Source of the DNA: Lanius collurio
Taxonomy: Eukaryota > Chordata > Aves > Passeriformes > Laniidae
Length of the DNA: 64,000 bases
Direction of reading: 5' to 3'
NCBI GenBank assembly: GCA_020086605.1
Contig: JACBWW010000049.1
Span: 3,343,981 to 3,407,980 of the forward strand
In this document: positions 36,689 through 47,670 of the stretch, one piece after another
Layout: every line of letters starts with the position of its first letter
Position numbering within the stretch: the first letter of the stretch is position 1
Program-made: the position numbers and the translations under genes
The notes under the pieces: model-generated
The model's input: the letters and a program-made list of their open reading frames with translations, nothing else
What the model was told of the DNA's origin: nothing
The model's database searches: none

Positions 36689-36920
36689 AAGCAAACAAGT
36701 GATGAGTCTGGAGCCCCCAGCAAGCTCCAGTGCCATCCCACAAGGGTCTGTTGTCAGGGGTCCAAACAGCTCTAGGTTTAATCTAAAACCACAGGAGCCT
36801 GTAGCAGACAGCCCAGGCAGGAAAGCAGAACCCGATGGTCAGACTATATCCTGGGTCTTTGACACCTCTAGATTTTATGATCTCGATTTGGATAATTTTG
36901 ACACCAGTGGATTCCGTTAA
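36689..36920 (+). other. Candidate alternative exon with 72-79 codon ORF, unknown product
   Basis: I do not recognise this product. A T-rich tract (about 36648-36682) ends at AG 36687-36688, and a consensus GTAAGT donor begins at 36921, directly after the frame's TAA stop. The frame can start at ATG 36684 (upstream of the acceptor AG) or at ATG 36702 inside the candidate exon. The product has balanced composition with a Ser/Pro-rich start (SLEPPASSSAIPQGSVV) and an acidic-aromatic end with a repeated FDTS (WVFDTSRFYDLDLDNFDTSG). It does not continue the CELF2 frame: direct joining to the RRM3 exon in phase 1 meets a stop within a few codons. It could be a 3' UTR exon, a small ORF, or an exon of an overlapping transcript. 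Confidence 0.4.
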
Positions 36921-37456
36921 GTAAGTCTTGACTTGCATGATGGATGAATCAGAATTGCTCTTTGGGTTTTTTTAGCTTGATGTGGATGTTTTCTTTTTTC
37001 TTTTCTCTTTTTTTTCCTCCAAACTTGGTCTTAGGAAAGAAACTAGAGCTTTGTGAAGGGTCTTTTCTTCCAAAAATACAGCTGAAAAAAGAAGACTTAT
37101 ACTGCAGTTAGGTTTCTTTTAAATACTCAGGGCTGAAAGATACAGGGTTTTCTTTCTTTCTTTCCTTTTTTTTTTTTTAATTTCAACAGTGGGGGAAAAA
37201 TGAGTTCCTTAAAGCAATGCAGCTGAACAGTTTGTCCTGCTTAAACACACGCTTTTAATTTCAATTATGTAAGGCACCTTGCAGTGTTAGCAAAATGTCT
37301 CTTTGTTAGCTATATGTGTATCGCCATGGGAAATTACCAAACTGTCACAAGACTCGCTGATTAAAGAATAGCCTGCCAGAGTGTGTGTGCCTTTGCCCAG
37401 TGTGACTCTTAGGTATTAGGCTAAGGAAAACAGTTTAACAAAATGTAGTGTGAATC

Positions 37457-37517
37457 ATTCCTGATAAGTGAATAAAGCATTGTGACCAAGCAATCAGATT
37501 ATTCACTTATCAGGAAT
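37457..37517 (+). ncRNA. Perfect 19-bp hairpin, pre-miRNA-like candidate
   Basis: The left arm ATTCCTGATAAGTGAATAA (37457-37475) is perfectly complementary to the right arm TTATTCACTTATCAGGAAT (37499-37517). Inside, ATTG (37479-37482) can pair with CAAT (37491-37494), leaving an 8-nt loop and a small internal loop. The 61-nt fold resembles a short miRNA precursor. The left arm also carries an AATAAA hexamer (37471-37476), so folding could hide a poly(A) signal. It could instead be a small inverted-repeat element or a structural UTR element. Confidence 0.4.
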
Positions 37518-37668
37518 CGACTGTACTGATAGTTTGCCTGATCGTTTTTGTTCCTCATCTCTGTTGTAGTTTCACTACTTTGCTGTGTTCTGTTTTTTCT
37601 CTCATGCTCTTAGCAAAATCACTGGGAATATCCCTTCGTGTGATCATGAAACGTGCTACTGAGTAACA

Positions 37669-37674
37669 AATAAA
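37669..37674 (+). terminator. CELF2: Poly(A) signal AATAAA
   Basis: A canonical hexamer in an A-rich context, followed by weak T/GT content. It is a possible minor site just upstream of the stronger signal at 37786. Confidence 0.3.
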
Positions 37675-37785
37675 AAGAATTAAATATAAAAATGATATCT
37701 TAACAAAATCTATGCACTTGCTATCAGGAACACAATACTGGATGTGTCTTATATATATTGAACTATAATAGTATTCGATTTCTTA

Positions 37786-37791
37786 AATAAA
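37786..37791 (+). terminator. CELF2: Probable distal CELF2 poly(A) signal
   Basis: AATAAA followed 20-30 nt later by TTCTGTTGTCTGTAAAATTT, a good U/GU-rich downstream element. It is the last well-formed site before the sequence loses UTR-like character and repeats resume, so I take it as the likely distal end of CELF2. Confidence 0.5.
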
Positions 37792-37889
37792 GCTTAAGAA
37801 AGGATTCTGTTGTCTGTAAAATTTTATGAGCATTAAATGGAAAAAAGAAATGTGTCTAGGGTTGGGCGCTTTTTGTTATATGAAATCTT

Positions 37890-37920
37890 CCTGGGTGCAT
37901 GGTCTTTAACCATGCCCAGG
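37890..37920 (+). other. Short hairpin with 2-nt bulge
   Basis: CCTGG (37890-37894) and GCATGG (37897-37902) pair with CCATGC (37910-37915) and CCAGG (37916-37920), with GT bulged on the 5' side and a 7-nt loop. It lies about 100 nt past the probable distal poly(A) signal. Confidence 0.45.
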
Positions 37921-38909
37921 CAAATGTTAACTAATTCGCTTGATATTTAATTAATAATGGAGACTTTGAAAATTAGGCTTTCTGAAATCTGTGGGGAGAA
38001 AAAGTCTTGCCATTCAGTGACTTGCCACAAAAGATTCTAAAATGCAGAAATTTTTATCTCTTTTTGTATTTGCAGAAGCAGAGGGGCTTGGTTTTGCACT
38101 GAAATCAGAAAATAGCTAAAATATGTGAATCAGAAAATGCCGTAAAATAATTCAATACTGTACTTTTTGGTATATGACTTTTTTTCCTCCTGATTCTAGA
38201 TAGGTTTAGAGTTAAAAAATGAAAACCCATATGCTCAAAATGCCACAGATTCCACACTGGAGGTCAAAGCATCTTTTTGGGTAAGATGTGTGGCTTACTG
38301 TACATTTCCTGTATCTGAGCCTTTTCTTAAAAAATCATTTTCATATCAAAACCCATGAACTAAATGGCAATCAAATAGGTAAAACTGTTGAGTATGCCAA
38401 AAAAAAATTAATCCTTCAATGGCTGTACATTTGCCACAAAATTGTAGATTTTAAACAATCTGATTTTTATTGAAATGCCCATAATTCTTGTATTTATCAA
38501 GCTTTCAATAATGTCAGCCTTTGGCAGAAAGATCCAGGAGAATGAGGGGAGGGGAGGGAGAGGGTTGCTTTCTTATTTTCTTTTGAACTGCATTACTGCC
38601 TCACTTTTCATATGCCATTATATTATCTGAAAAAAAAAAAATTAAATTGTGGAAATCTATCTGCTGCTTGTATCATTCTATTCATGTATATCTAGTAAAC
38701 GTTACTGAGCTCAGCATCTAGTGGCCAGGTGCATCAGCCTTGTAAGCCAAAAATTGTGCTCCACCACAGAGGTCACAGGGAAGATTGGCCTTGGTGGGCA
38801 GCAGGATGGTCCTGTCCATCCCACATCAGCACAGAGCTCAGGTGAGAACCCTGCCCTGGTTTTCAAGGGCTGCTGATGTAACACAAATATTAAGTAACCA
38901 CAATGATTA

Positions 38910-39200
38910 GCTCATATTTGTATTCCCTCTGATTTTCCTCATTAGCAGACTTTCTTTTTTTTTCCATTAAAGGGAACTGGAAAGTTGCAGTCATTTTCTG
39001 AATCATTTGCCCCTGTTGATAACCTAATTGTTTTACATGAATGCTAATATTTCCCTCTCACACATTTATATCTATCAGCTAAATCAGCAGTAAAGTAAAC
39101 TCTTCTGGGATACATTCCTATATCAATTAGCAAGGATTTATGCTCCAAAGCACCATTAGCATTAATGGGAGTGTGCTCTTTAGCATAAACAATTGGCAAT
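38910..39200. promoter_or_regulatory. Candidate conserved non-coding element
   Basis: Repeat-free AT-rich sequence with many homeodomain- and octamer-like cores (CATTAGCATTAATGGG, TAACCTAATTG) and no open frame. This is a texture-based guess at an enhancer downstream of CELF2. Confidence 0.22.
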
Positions 39201-39799
39201 AGGTCTGGTGGACTTTATTTCATAAACAAAGGAGCATTTGAATCTTCGAGATTTGTTTCCTCAAGACAGCACTTCAGGGAATGATGTCCCAGCCTCCCCG
39301 GCTGCTCTGGGGACATCTCACTCACAGGACATGCATAAATTCCTGAGTTGCCAGCAAAAGGAGACAGTGTCAGTTTGAAAAGTGGGCTGACTTCTGGCAC
39401 AAAGTTTTTCTGGCGTTTTCCCTTCTGAAAACCTGCCTGAGAACACACCAGGCAAAAATTTCAGCATTATCTCCTGTCCCTCCGACCCACAGCTTGAGAA
39501 ATTTCACTCTCAGTGTTGCGTAGTTCCTCAGGATGGAGGCCACAGAGGGGAGGGAGGGAATTTGGAAAGAGGCAGGAGGGAGAGCAGAAAGGAAGCCCTG
39601 TAGGAAAGAAACTGGTGGATCTGTCAGCTCCTTCACCTGCCAGCCCCACAGCTCCATGGCTTTCAGCAGAGATAGAGGGGACCAGTAAATCACCAAATCT
39701 CGCTTTTCACATGTAGGTCAAAGTTTCTCCCTCACCCTATGTTTGATCAACTAATAGAAAACCAAAATATTTCAGTTTTAATCTGAAGGCAGAAGTCCC

Positions 39800-40320
39800 C
39801 CACTTCCCCGAGGTGCACGATCTGCTGGATCCCTGCACGTGCTTCTGCAGCTGTTTTCTCTGTAGGATTTTACTGGAAGCAGGCTTTGGTGTCTGGATGC
39901 CGTGTCTGTCCCTGCTGGGGCCCTGGTGGCCACGCTCAGGCCGCTCTCTGCCAGCGCCCACGCGGGCACCGATCTCACCCGCGCAGGCGGTCGCCAGCAG
40001 CCGCTCACACACACGGGCTGGGCACCAACCGGGCACAAAGAGCCCACAGGGGCTCTCTGCATGCACTTCTGAGGCCTTTGAGGGCAACACCCCGAAGGGA
40101 ACAGAGGCAAGAAAGAACAACCAAACTGAAAACCCCAGCCCCTTTTATCCCCAGACTCCCAAGGGCGGGCAGAGCATCCAAAGCCAATGGTCTGGGGGCT
40201 GGGGGGCAGAGGCAAGGTTCAGGGACATAACAGGGGCCACTGGGAAAAGGGATGGGAGGGGGGAGAGGGCCAGTGACCAGCAGGATCTGGGCAAAGGGAG
40301 AACTTTCTAGCAGTGTTGTA
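39800..40320 (-). other. CpG-rich, promoter-like or LTR-like segment
   Basis: A GC-rich island with many CpGs (densest about 39940-40040) lies in CpG-poor surroundings. On the - strand a CCAAT-like box (complement of ATTGG at 40182-40190) precedes a TATA-like GGATAAAAGG (complement of 40141-40150), and an ATTAAA lies about 360 bp further along that strand near 39780. This order resembles an LTR (U3-R-U5) or a lone promoter. No retroviral coding sequence adjoins it. I lean to an old ERV LTR, with low certainty. Confidence 0.4.
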
Positions 40321-40904
40321 AGGAGAGATCACTTTTAGGGTAACCTGGGGGGTGTAAAGTAGACCCAGCCGCTGCAACAGGTTTTGGCTCTGCTCAGTTC
40401 TGCTACATTAAAGAGCCTGTCTGCATCTGCCATGTCCCCCTAAAGGCACTCATAAGCAGGTCTCAAGTTGCTTTTCATCCCTCGTTCATAAAATAAATAT
40501 ATCATGCTCTGAAAGCATCTACACACAATAGTGGTTTTTCAGTCCCTGAATAATTCGTGTGCTTTATTTCTGCAACTTTTTCTTTTTTTCCCAGCATTCT
40601 TTCTAAATTTGGGTTGGTTACCAGAGCCAGATACGTTATTTCAACATCAGAGGTGCAACGTGCAGAAAGTAAAAATTTCATCCCTACTCCACTCCTCTGA
40701 ATGACACAGTCAGGGATTGCATCAGTCCCTGCAAAAATCACATGCAAAAGCCACAAAACACCATACTGGCAGAATTATTTGTGGCTGCTCCTTTAGGATG
40801 CTGAAATCCCTCTGGGATGCATTGCACTCCAGGTTCCTGTGTGTGTGGCCTGCTTGCCTGTTCCTCCACTCAAAAGCTTCCTTACAACCACACTGAGAGC
40901 AGTT

Positions 40905-41545
40905 CTGTGCAACTCCTAGTCCCCGCCAACATTTTCCAATGCTATCAGCAGTTTTTTATATTTACTTCCAAGTCATTAGTGAAAATATTCAATAGCATTC
41001 AGACCCCCTCTCAAAAAAACACTCTCCTACAGTGAGTCTCCTTTGACAGCTTCTTTGTTGACACGTCAAACCATTCTTAATCCATTTTATGTGCCTTGTA
41101 TTGATAGGGTAGAATGCTAATTTTTTAATCAGAATGTGTTGTGCTGTCAAATATACAAAAGTCAGAATATATTCCATCTTAGTAATTACTTTTATCAGCC
41201 AAAACCTACAATCACATCAAAGAATGAAATCCAGTTTGACAACCCTTTCTCCCTTAAAAAACATGTTGATTGGCATTAATTGTTTACCTCATTTTTAATG
41301 TCTTTATACCCATATCAATATGTCCATTATTTTGCCAAAGTAATGTCAAACTAGCCAACCATGGGCTGGGCCATCCTTCTTGTCTTTTATCAGTGCATGA
41401 GAATGTCACATTTCCCAGCCCATCTGGGATTCTGCTGGTGTGCTTAAATATTCCTGAGGGTTCGTGTCAATGGATCAGAGTTCTCTATCCTTTTCTCAGC
41501 CCCAGCTACCTGGGGCTACCACATCTTTAATAAAATTATAGCTAA
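40905..41545 (-). repeat. Ancient L3/CR1-like LINE fragment, antisense
   Basis: On the + strand the order AGTCATTAGTGAAAATATTC, CAAACCATTCTTAATCCATT, TTTTTAATCAGAATGTGTTG, ACATGTTGATTGGCATTAAT, CCATTATTTTGCCAAAGTAA matches, from recall, the complement of the reverse-transcriptase 3' region of very old CR1/L3-type elements shared by birds, turtles and crocodilians. The coding frame is destroyed. Confidence 0.75.
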
Positions 41546-42414
41546 GTAGACTGTTACAGACTTGGACAAGAAACCCTTTTATCCTGCTCTTTCTGCAGCA
41601 CAACTAGAAGTTTCCCCATCTCCAAAAGCCTAAGTTCAATGATAAAATAAACATACCTGAAGAAATTTTTGCAGTTGTCCTATCCTTCTCACCCAGGCAG
41701 AGCTGCCCATTTAATGTAGAACCACAAGGCAGTGCATGTTTGTTTACATGTGATATATTATTTAAAGGTCAGTAGGAAGCATGTGTGAAGGTAAAATACC
41801 CTTTCATTCACCATCCTCCTCTGAATAGATACAGCTGCTTTCATTGGGGCACACCTGAGTTCAAGCCCTTTGGCTTTGAAGGAGGCAGCAGAGAAGAGTC
41901 AGTAACACCTGAGGAGTGGGGGATTCCTGGGGCCTATTAGAGAAGACAGGTCATTTGGAAATCAGAAGAAACCTCAATCAAACAGACCTGATGCTGCAGC
42001 AGCAATAACAGAGGAAGGTGCTGTGCTGATCTTTGCCACAGCACAGGTGCTGTTTCAGCCCATGGTGATGCCATACAAGTGTCTTTGACACAGGCCACAG
42101 AGCTGTTGAGATACCAAGGCATCTGCTCAGGAACCTCAGCCCAGCAGACAAGAGCTGCTGCTTTACCCTGTAGCCATCTTTACTACTCAGGGTAACAAAA
42201 TACATCCTGCAGACAATTATTCCCACCTGAAGCGGTGTGCCAAAGACAAGGCAGTGAGGGAGCTGTCTGGAGGTGTTGCTGACTTCCCAGTGGCTGTAAG
42301 AGGACAACAGGAGCAAAATGGAGTTTTCTCAGTAGAGATTTTTGAGTATTGCCCCCAGTGCCCAAGGATACCCTGCTGACTGCTTAGCTGCAGCCCCTGC
42401 AAGAAGGGCAGAGG

Positions 42415-42478
42415 TGGATTGATGGCTGGACTCGATGATTTTAAAGGTCTTTTCTAACCCAAACTGTTCTATGATTCC
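42415..42478 (+). repeat. CR1 3' end fragment, sense
   Basis: GGCTGGACTCGATGATTTTA, AAGGTCTTTTCTAACCCAAA and the terminal TGTTCTATGATTCC are the CR1 3' end. Sequence upstream is not recognisable as CR1. Confidence 0.88.
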
Positions 42479-43319
42479 AAGGGCTTGCAGACATGATGGA
42501 GGATGAATAGGGCATTTGTGACCTCCAGCTCTCCTAGGCCATTCCAAGGGCTCTAAATAGTACAAGCATAGGAGTCTGGTGCATCCAGATACTCAGCTAA
42601 GGATCCCTAAGCTTAAAGGGATGAGTCTGTGAGCTGAATCCCACTTTAAGGTCTATATTCACTTTCCTAAACCTGGGCCATGTTGGATGCTCCAGGGGAA
42701 CTCAAATGGCATTGATTCCTGCATTTATTAAAGAAAAATTGAGCTCTAGGGGTCTAATTTGTAGACAGCTGAAGGTGAAATTCAGTGAATCCTATTGTTA
42801 ACAAATGAGCCCCAGGTGATGTCCCATAGGCCCTAAGTGGGAATTGTACCATACCAATAAAAACACCAGCTGCACTGGAACTGCTTTTTAGGGGATAGAT
42901 GTATGCAGAATATCCCTCTGACAGGAAAGCCAGACCCCTGAGGACTTGTACTTACGTGATCTATAGAGCACCTCTGGCATTAGTTTTATCCTGTTCATCT
43001 TTTGGCCTTGAGGATCCCTAGGAAATGATCGCTTACATTTCTTGTGGATGTGGCAAAAGCATCACATAATTAGTGATACTTGGGTCTCTGATCCTGGTGT
43101 AGCCATGCCACACACTTCAGCATCCCATACCCCCAGACCATGGATCCTTCTGCTCAAAAGAATAACAAAATAAAAAGCAGGAAACTTCAAAGACTCACTG
43201 GGAAATTTGTTGCACTGCTTGACTGTCCTCATGGTGAACATGTCTTACCTGATATCCAGCCTCGTGCCCCTTGCCTCTCACCCCTGCCAGATGCCACTGC
43301 AAAAAGCCCTGCTAAAACT

Positions 43320-43925
43320 TATTGAGAAGTTCCCCAAAGACACCAGGGTAGTGTGCTGCTCTTAGGTGCCCCCAAGCCCTCTCTGCTCCAGGCTGAACAA
43401 GCCCATCTCCCTCAGCCTCTGCTGGCAGTGACAGCCTGAGCCTGCCCAGCCACGCTGGTGGCCCTCCCCTGAACTCCCTCCAGTTTGTCCATTTCTTGCA
43501 TGTACTGGAGGCACCAGAAATAAGATGCATTATCTAGATGTGGTATAGCACATGACTTAGTACAGAGGTTTTTTGTGGGGTGGAAGGGTGCTAATCACTT
43601 CCCTCACTGTCCTGGCTCTCCATGCAGCCCAGGATTCTGGCTGGGTTTGCTGCCAGGGATCACTGCTGGCTTGTGGTGACCTCCCACCAGGACACACACC
43701 CACCCCTCGTCCTTCCAGCAGAGCTCCTCCTCAGCCTGCCCATTCACAGCCTTTACCACTGCAAGCCCCTCTTCTTTCCTGGGTGCAGGTCTCTACATTT
43801 GTCCTTGAATTTCACACATTTCCTGCTGGCCCTCTCCTCCAGCCTGCTGAGCTTGCTCTGAATAACAGGCTCATCCTTGGTCATCCCTCATCAATTTTGG
43901 GTCCTCTGCAAAATTCATAGCATGG
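43320..43925 (-). repeat. CR1 LINE fragment, antisense
   Basis: Landmarks on the + strand are CTGCTCCAGGCTGAACAAGC, GTGGCCCTCCCCTGAACTCC, CATGCAGCCCAGGATTCTGG, GGGTGCAGGTCTCTACATTT and GGTCCTCTGCAAAATTC. This is the internal 3' region of an antisense CR1 copy whose terminal tail is missing. The frames at 43573-43920 are repeat-derived. Confidence 0.88.
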
Positions 43926-46900
43926 GATATGGAGTGGTGTGAAATATGAATGTTGCACTTGCCCTTGGTTGCACTTCTCCTTCTACATGAGGGTGAATCT
44001 AAGGCCAGTTGATGCTGAGGGGAGCACATTATGGTAGCTCATCCACTCCCCTCCCCCTTTACTTTAAAATGAAAATAAAAAAAAAAACTCCAGAAGGTGC
44101 TAATGAAGGAAACCAGTTGTTCTCTAGCAGGCACATGTAAGTAGTCACACAGGCCATTCTGAGCACTCCCTGGGCATCAGAACTGTGATATCTGTTCACC
44201 ACCCTGCTGTGAAACACTCTCAGGCAATGCTTCACTGGTTCAAACACCTACCAGTGCTTGTGTATGTCCACAGCAGTGACAAAGCTGTGGCAGCAGCACT
44301 GCCAGGATGGCCAAGATCCTTGTGCCTGCAAGGGATGGGAATCCACCCACCCATCCATTTCCTTGTCAGCCACTGTCAGTCTGCTGCAGGCAGCTAAAAA
44401 CATTCTCCCTTTCCACAGGCATGAGCACAACACGTGGCACAAGGTTTTGAGCCTCCTGCTCTCCTGTCCTGAACCCAGCTTTTCTTGCAGTTCACCTTTC
44501 TCCCACACACCCTCAGCAAACCTCAGTTTTCCAGCAAAGTTGTGGGTGGGGAAAGGGGAAATAACAGCATCACTCAGTCAGGGACTGAGCCTGCTGGCTA
44601 GAAATGTGCAAAGACCTTGACCAGTGTATGTGCAGAGAGACAGAGAGGTCATGGAGAACTCTTCCTCCTCCTGTTCCCACATCCCAGGCTCCTGTCCCAA
44701 ACAGTGGCCATACAAGCTTAGAAAATTAGATGGCAGATTTGCTGTCAGTTAATTTTTTTCCTTTTTTTTTTTTTTTTGCAAACACCATCTTCCAAGCCAG
44801 TGGATCCTGTGGTCATCTTCATGGGCCTTGCACAGTAAATACTATCACAAATTCCCATGTTAGTTGTCCCACTTCTCTATCCCAATCCAAGCACATTCTT
44901 CATGTCTGGGAATGCTTGCTTACTAGACAGCTTTCCCTTATGCCGAAATATACCTTCCAAAAAGAAAACCCTAGCACAGTCCCATTCCAGCCCATGCACC
45001 TCCCTTTTATTGCTCCTGCTTCCTGTAAAAAAGTTAAGAGCTGCAGCCAAATTCTGAACATCAGCAGTGGGGCTGGGGGGTGGGCTGGGCAGTGTGAGTG
45101 CGACCACGACTACTGAAATTGTATCTGTGATTGTGCCACAGCCTGACTGTTTACATCTTCAACATCTCAGCAAAATGGCTTGTCACTGGGTCAGAACATC
45201 ATTTCTTTGCCATAAATCACCTCCTGCACCTCCTGCAGGAACAGATGCCAGCCATAAATTCACTCTTGGTGGAACAGAGCTCCTGGATGAGAGGTCATGT
45301 TCCCAGGTGTGAATAAATAAAAAGTTCACAACTCACAGAAACAATATCCACCAGCTGGATCATGGCTTTGCATGGAGGGCAAACAGGATTAACAGGGGGG
45401 TTCAGAGTGCCTCCTTCTCCTCCAGACTCATTTTCATCAGCTCCTTTAGCCTTACTGTGTTCTGTTAACAGCTGGCCATCTCTCTGTTTGCTGACTGCTC
45501 TTCACTTCCTTGTCAAAGTACAGAAATGTTCCTACCTCCAGTCCCAGGGCTGTGGAGTTCAGCCAGGGACAATTGGTGCCAAATGCCTACTGCAACGTAA
45601 GAGCTTTAGCATGGCCAGCCCTCTGGTTCAGTTAACTGAAGTTTTTGGTTGGTTGAGCATCCCTGTGCCCTGGGAATGTTGGAGAGGCATCCCCAGATGT
45701 AGGGCAGACCCCAGCCTGGCCGATTATGCACTGGGAGAAACTGCTCATTCTCTGCTGAGGGAGGATGAGGAAGGGATCCTGGTGCAGAGACATGGCTTTA
45801 GCATCCTGGCTGGGATGGACACAGTGCTCTGGGTCATGCCTTCTGCAGATTAGGGGCCCTTGTGCCCTAGGAATGCACTCCAGCTCTTGCCTAGAAATTT
45901 GTGATCTTCAGCTTTCAAGGTATAAGGAAATAAAAAAAAAAAAATAAATAAAAAACACCAAAACACAACCCTTCAATCTGGATTTTGGGCAGCAAAATCC
46001 AGTTGTGTCCTTGGGAAAGCAAGTTTGTGAGGAGCATTACCATCAGTGCTGAAAATTCTCCTAATTCTGCTTCAGCATAAATGCAGGACTGTGTTAACCT
46101 GGGCAGTTTTCACCTGCTGGAGGCTTTTGGGGCACCCAGATGGCTGCAGGGTTTATGTTCATGGCGCACTCACCACCATTTCACGTTCAGTTGCCCAGCC
46201 ATGCCTGGGGAACTGCCTGTGCACTGCTGCTGTTTCAGACTGACAGGCATCAAAGGGTACCTTCTTCTGAGCACAGCACTTCAAGAGCCCAGGAGGAACT
46301 GTGTTATGCCTTTCCAAATTAATATGCAAAAGTAAGCAGCATGAATCAGCCATGGGGCACTGCAGCTCTCCTGTATCCCTTTTACCAGCAGCTTGGATTT
46401 TATGCTTGGAGCATTGTTCTTTCTCCATTCCTTGCCTCTCAACTGGTCCTCTCTCATCTAGTTCCCATTCCTTTTCTTCCTATGAGTAATTCTTGGTCTC
46501 TGCTCTGTATTCAACAAGTGTTTGAAATGAATGAAGGAGGTGATTAATTATTTAGGATTGTACAAGGGAATATAACTAGGTGCAGTGGGAAGGAATTAAG
46601 CAAGTGAGACATAAAGGCTGAAGATCAGGAAAATATTTCCTTAGAGTGAAATGTAATAGAGGGCAAGCCTGCCTCTGAGGCAGCACAGGAAGTTTCTCCT
46701 CCCATGGGATTTAGGATTGCAAAGAGCAGAAAATGGTCTTTAAGAGGAATCCTTCTGGGACAAGGTTAGCCAGCCCAAAAGACTGCATTTGTCTATCCCT
46801 TCTAGGCACAATGGTGGGACACAGTGTGTGCAAAAGCACTGAAACGAGAACACAAAGAGATTTATTCATGCTGCAAACTTAAAATGCAGTGGGCAACTTC

Positions 46901-47493
46901 CCTTCAGCACAAACAACTCCTTCTATAACCTGTTTGAAGAGATTTTTTTATATCTCCTTATTACTCGAGTAATTAATTTTCAACATCAAATGTGAGAGGA
47001 CACTGCATTAACACAGCAGGTAAATTTGGGACAGAAAAGAAAGAGCACTAGCCCTTAAAATGAGATTTGTTTGTGAAGACTACATCTAAGTTTCTAATGG
47101 AACTCTGAGAAAAATCAAGGTTTTCTGCTTTCATTTGCTGGGCTGTCTCCTTTCATTACAGAGTGTCCTAGCACAAACTGATCTGCCACACTCCTGAATC
47201 CTTTTATCTCTCATTAACTCTCCTTTTTTTTTTCTCATTGATCACTTCCTTCTCATGCAAAGACTTGATATGTTTAACCTTCATAATCTTCCTACTTTGC
47301 AGTTGTGGGTCTGTAATTACAGGCTGTTTGAGGGTTCAGCTAGCAATAAATCAAGTTGTGCTAATAACCAAAAACTTGTACAAAAACCTTCTCACTGAAG
47401 TGGTTGTTTTGCCATTTTTTTGGGAAAATTTTACAGCTCAGGAATAGCATGCAAACTTATTGAACTTATTGTTTATGTGTGTCAGGATTATTT

Positions 47494-47670
47494 TCATAGA
47501 ATCATAGAATCATTAAGGTGGGAAAAGACCTCCAAGGTCATCAAGTCCAACCTTCAACTGAATACCACCTTGCCCACTAAAACATATTGTGAAGGGCACA
47601 ACTACACACTTTTTTAACACTTCCAGGGACGGTGACTCCACCACTTTCCTGGAAAACCCATTTCAATATT
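47494..47670 (-). repeat. CR1 3' end fragment, antisense
   Basis: It opens with CATAGAATCATAGAATCATT, then GGGAAAAGACCTCCAAGGTC and ATCAAGTCCAACC, and continues to GGTGACTCCACCACTTTCCT. This is a clean 3'-end CR1 tail in antisense orientation. Confidence 0.93.

Larger units (their letters stand above)
29467..37810 (+). other. CELF2: CELF2 long 3' UTR (extent inferred)
   Basis: After the TGA there is about 8.3 kb with no further recognised coding exon and no interspersed repeat that I can identify, in contrast to the flanks, which are littered with CR1. It is AT-rich with many U-, GU- and A-rich tracts and a series of poly(A) signals, the last convincing one at 37786. Long CELF2 3' UTRs of several kilobases are known in mammals. 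The upstream edge is certain; the 3' end and whether the whole span is one transcript are inferred. All short frames here are regarded as non-coding except the candidate at 36684-36920. Confidence 0.65.

Noticed and set aside
39778..40310. Frames of 114-165 codons on both strands near 40 kb
   Set aside because: GC-rich, stop-poor DNA gives simultaneous frames on both strands; no family resemblance and the promoter/LTR-like order explains the region better.
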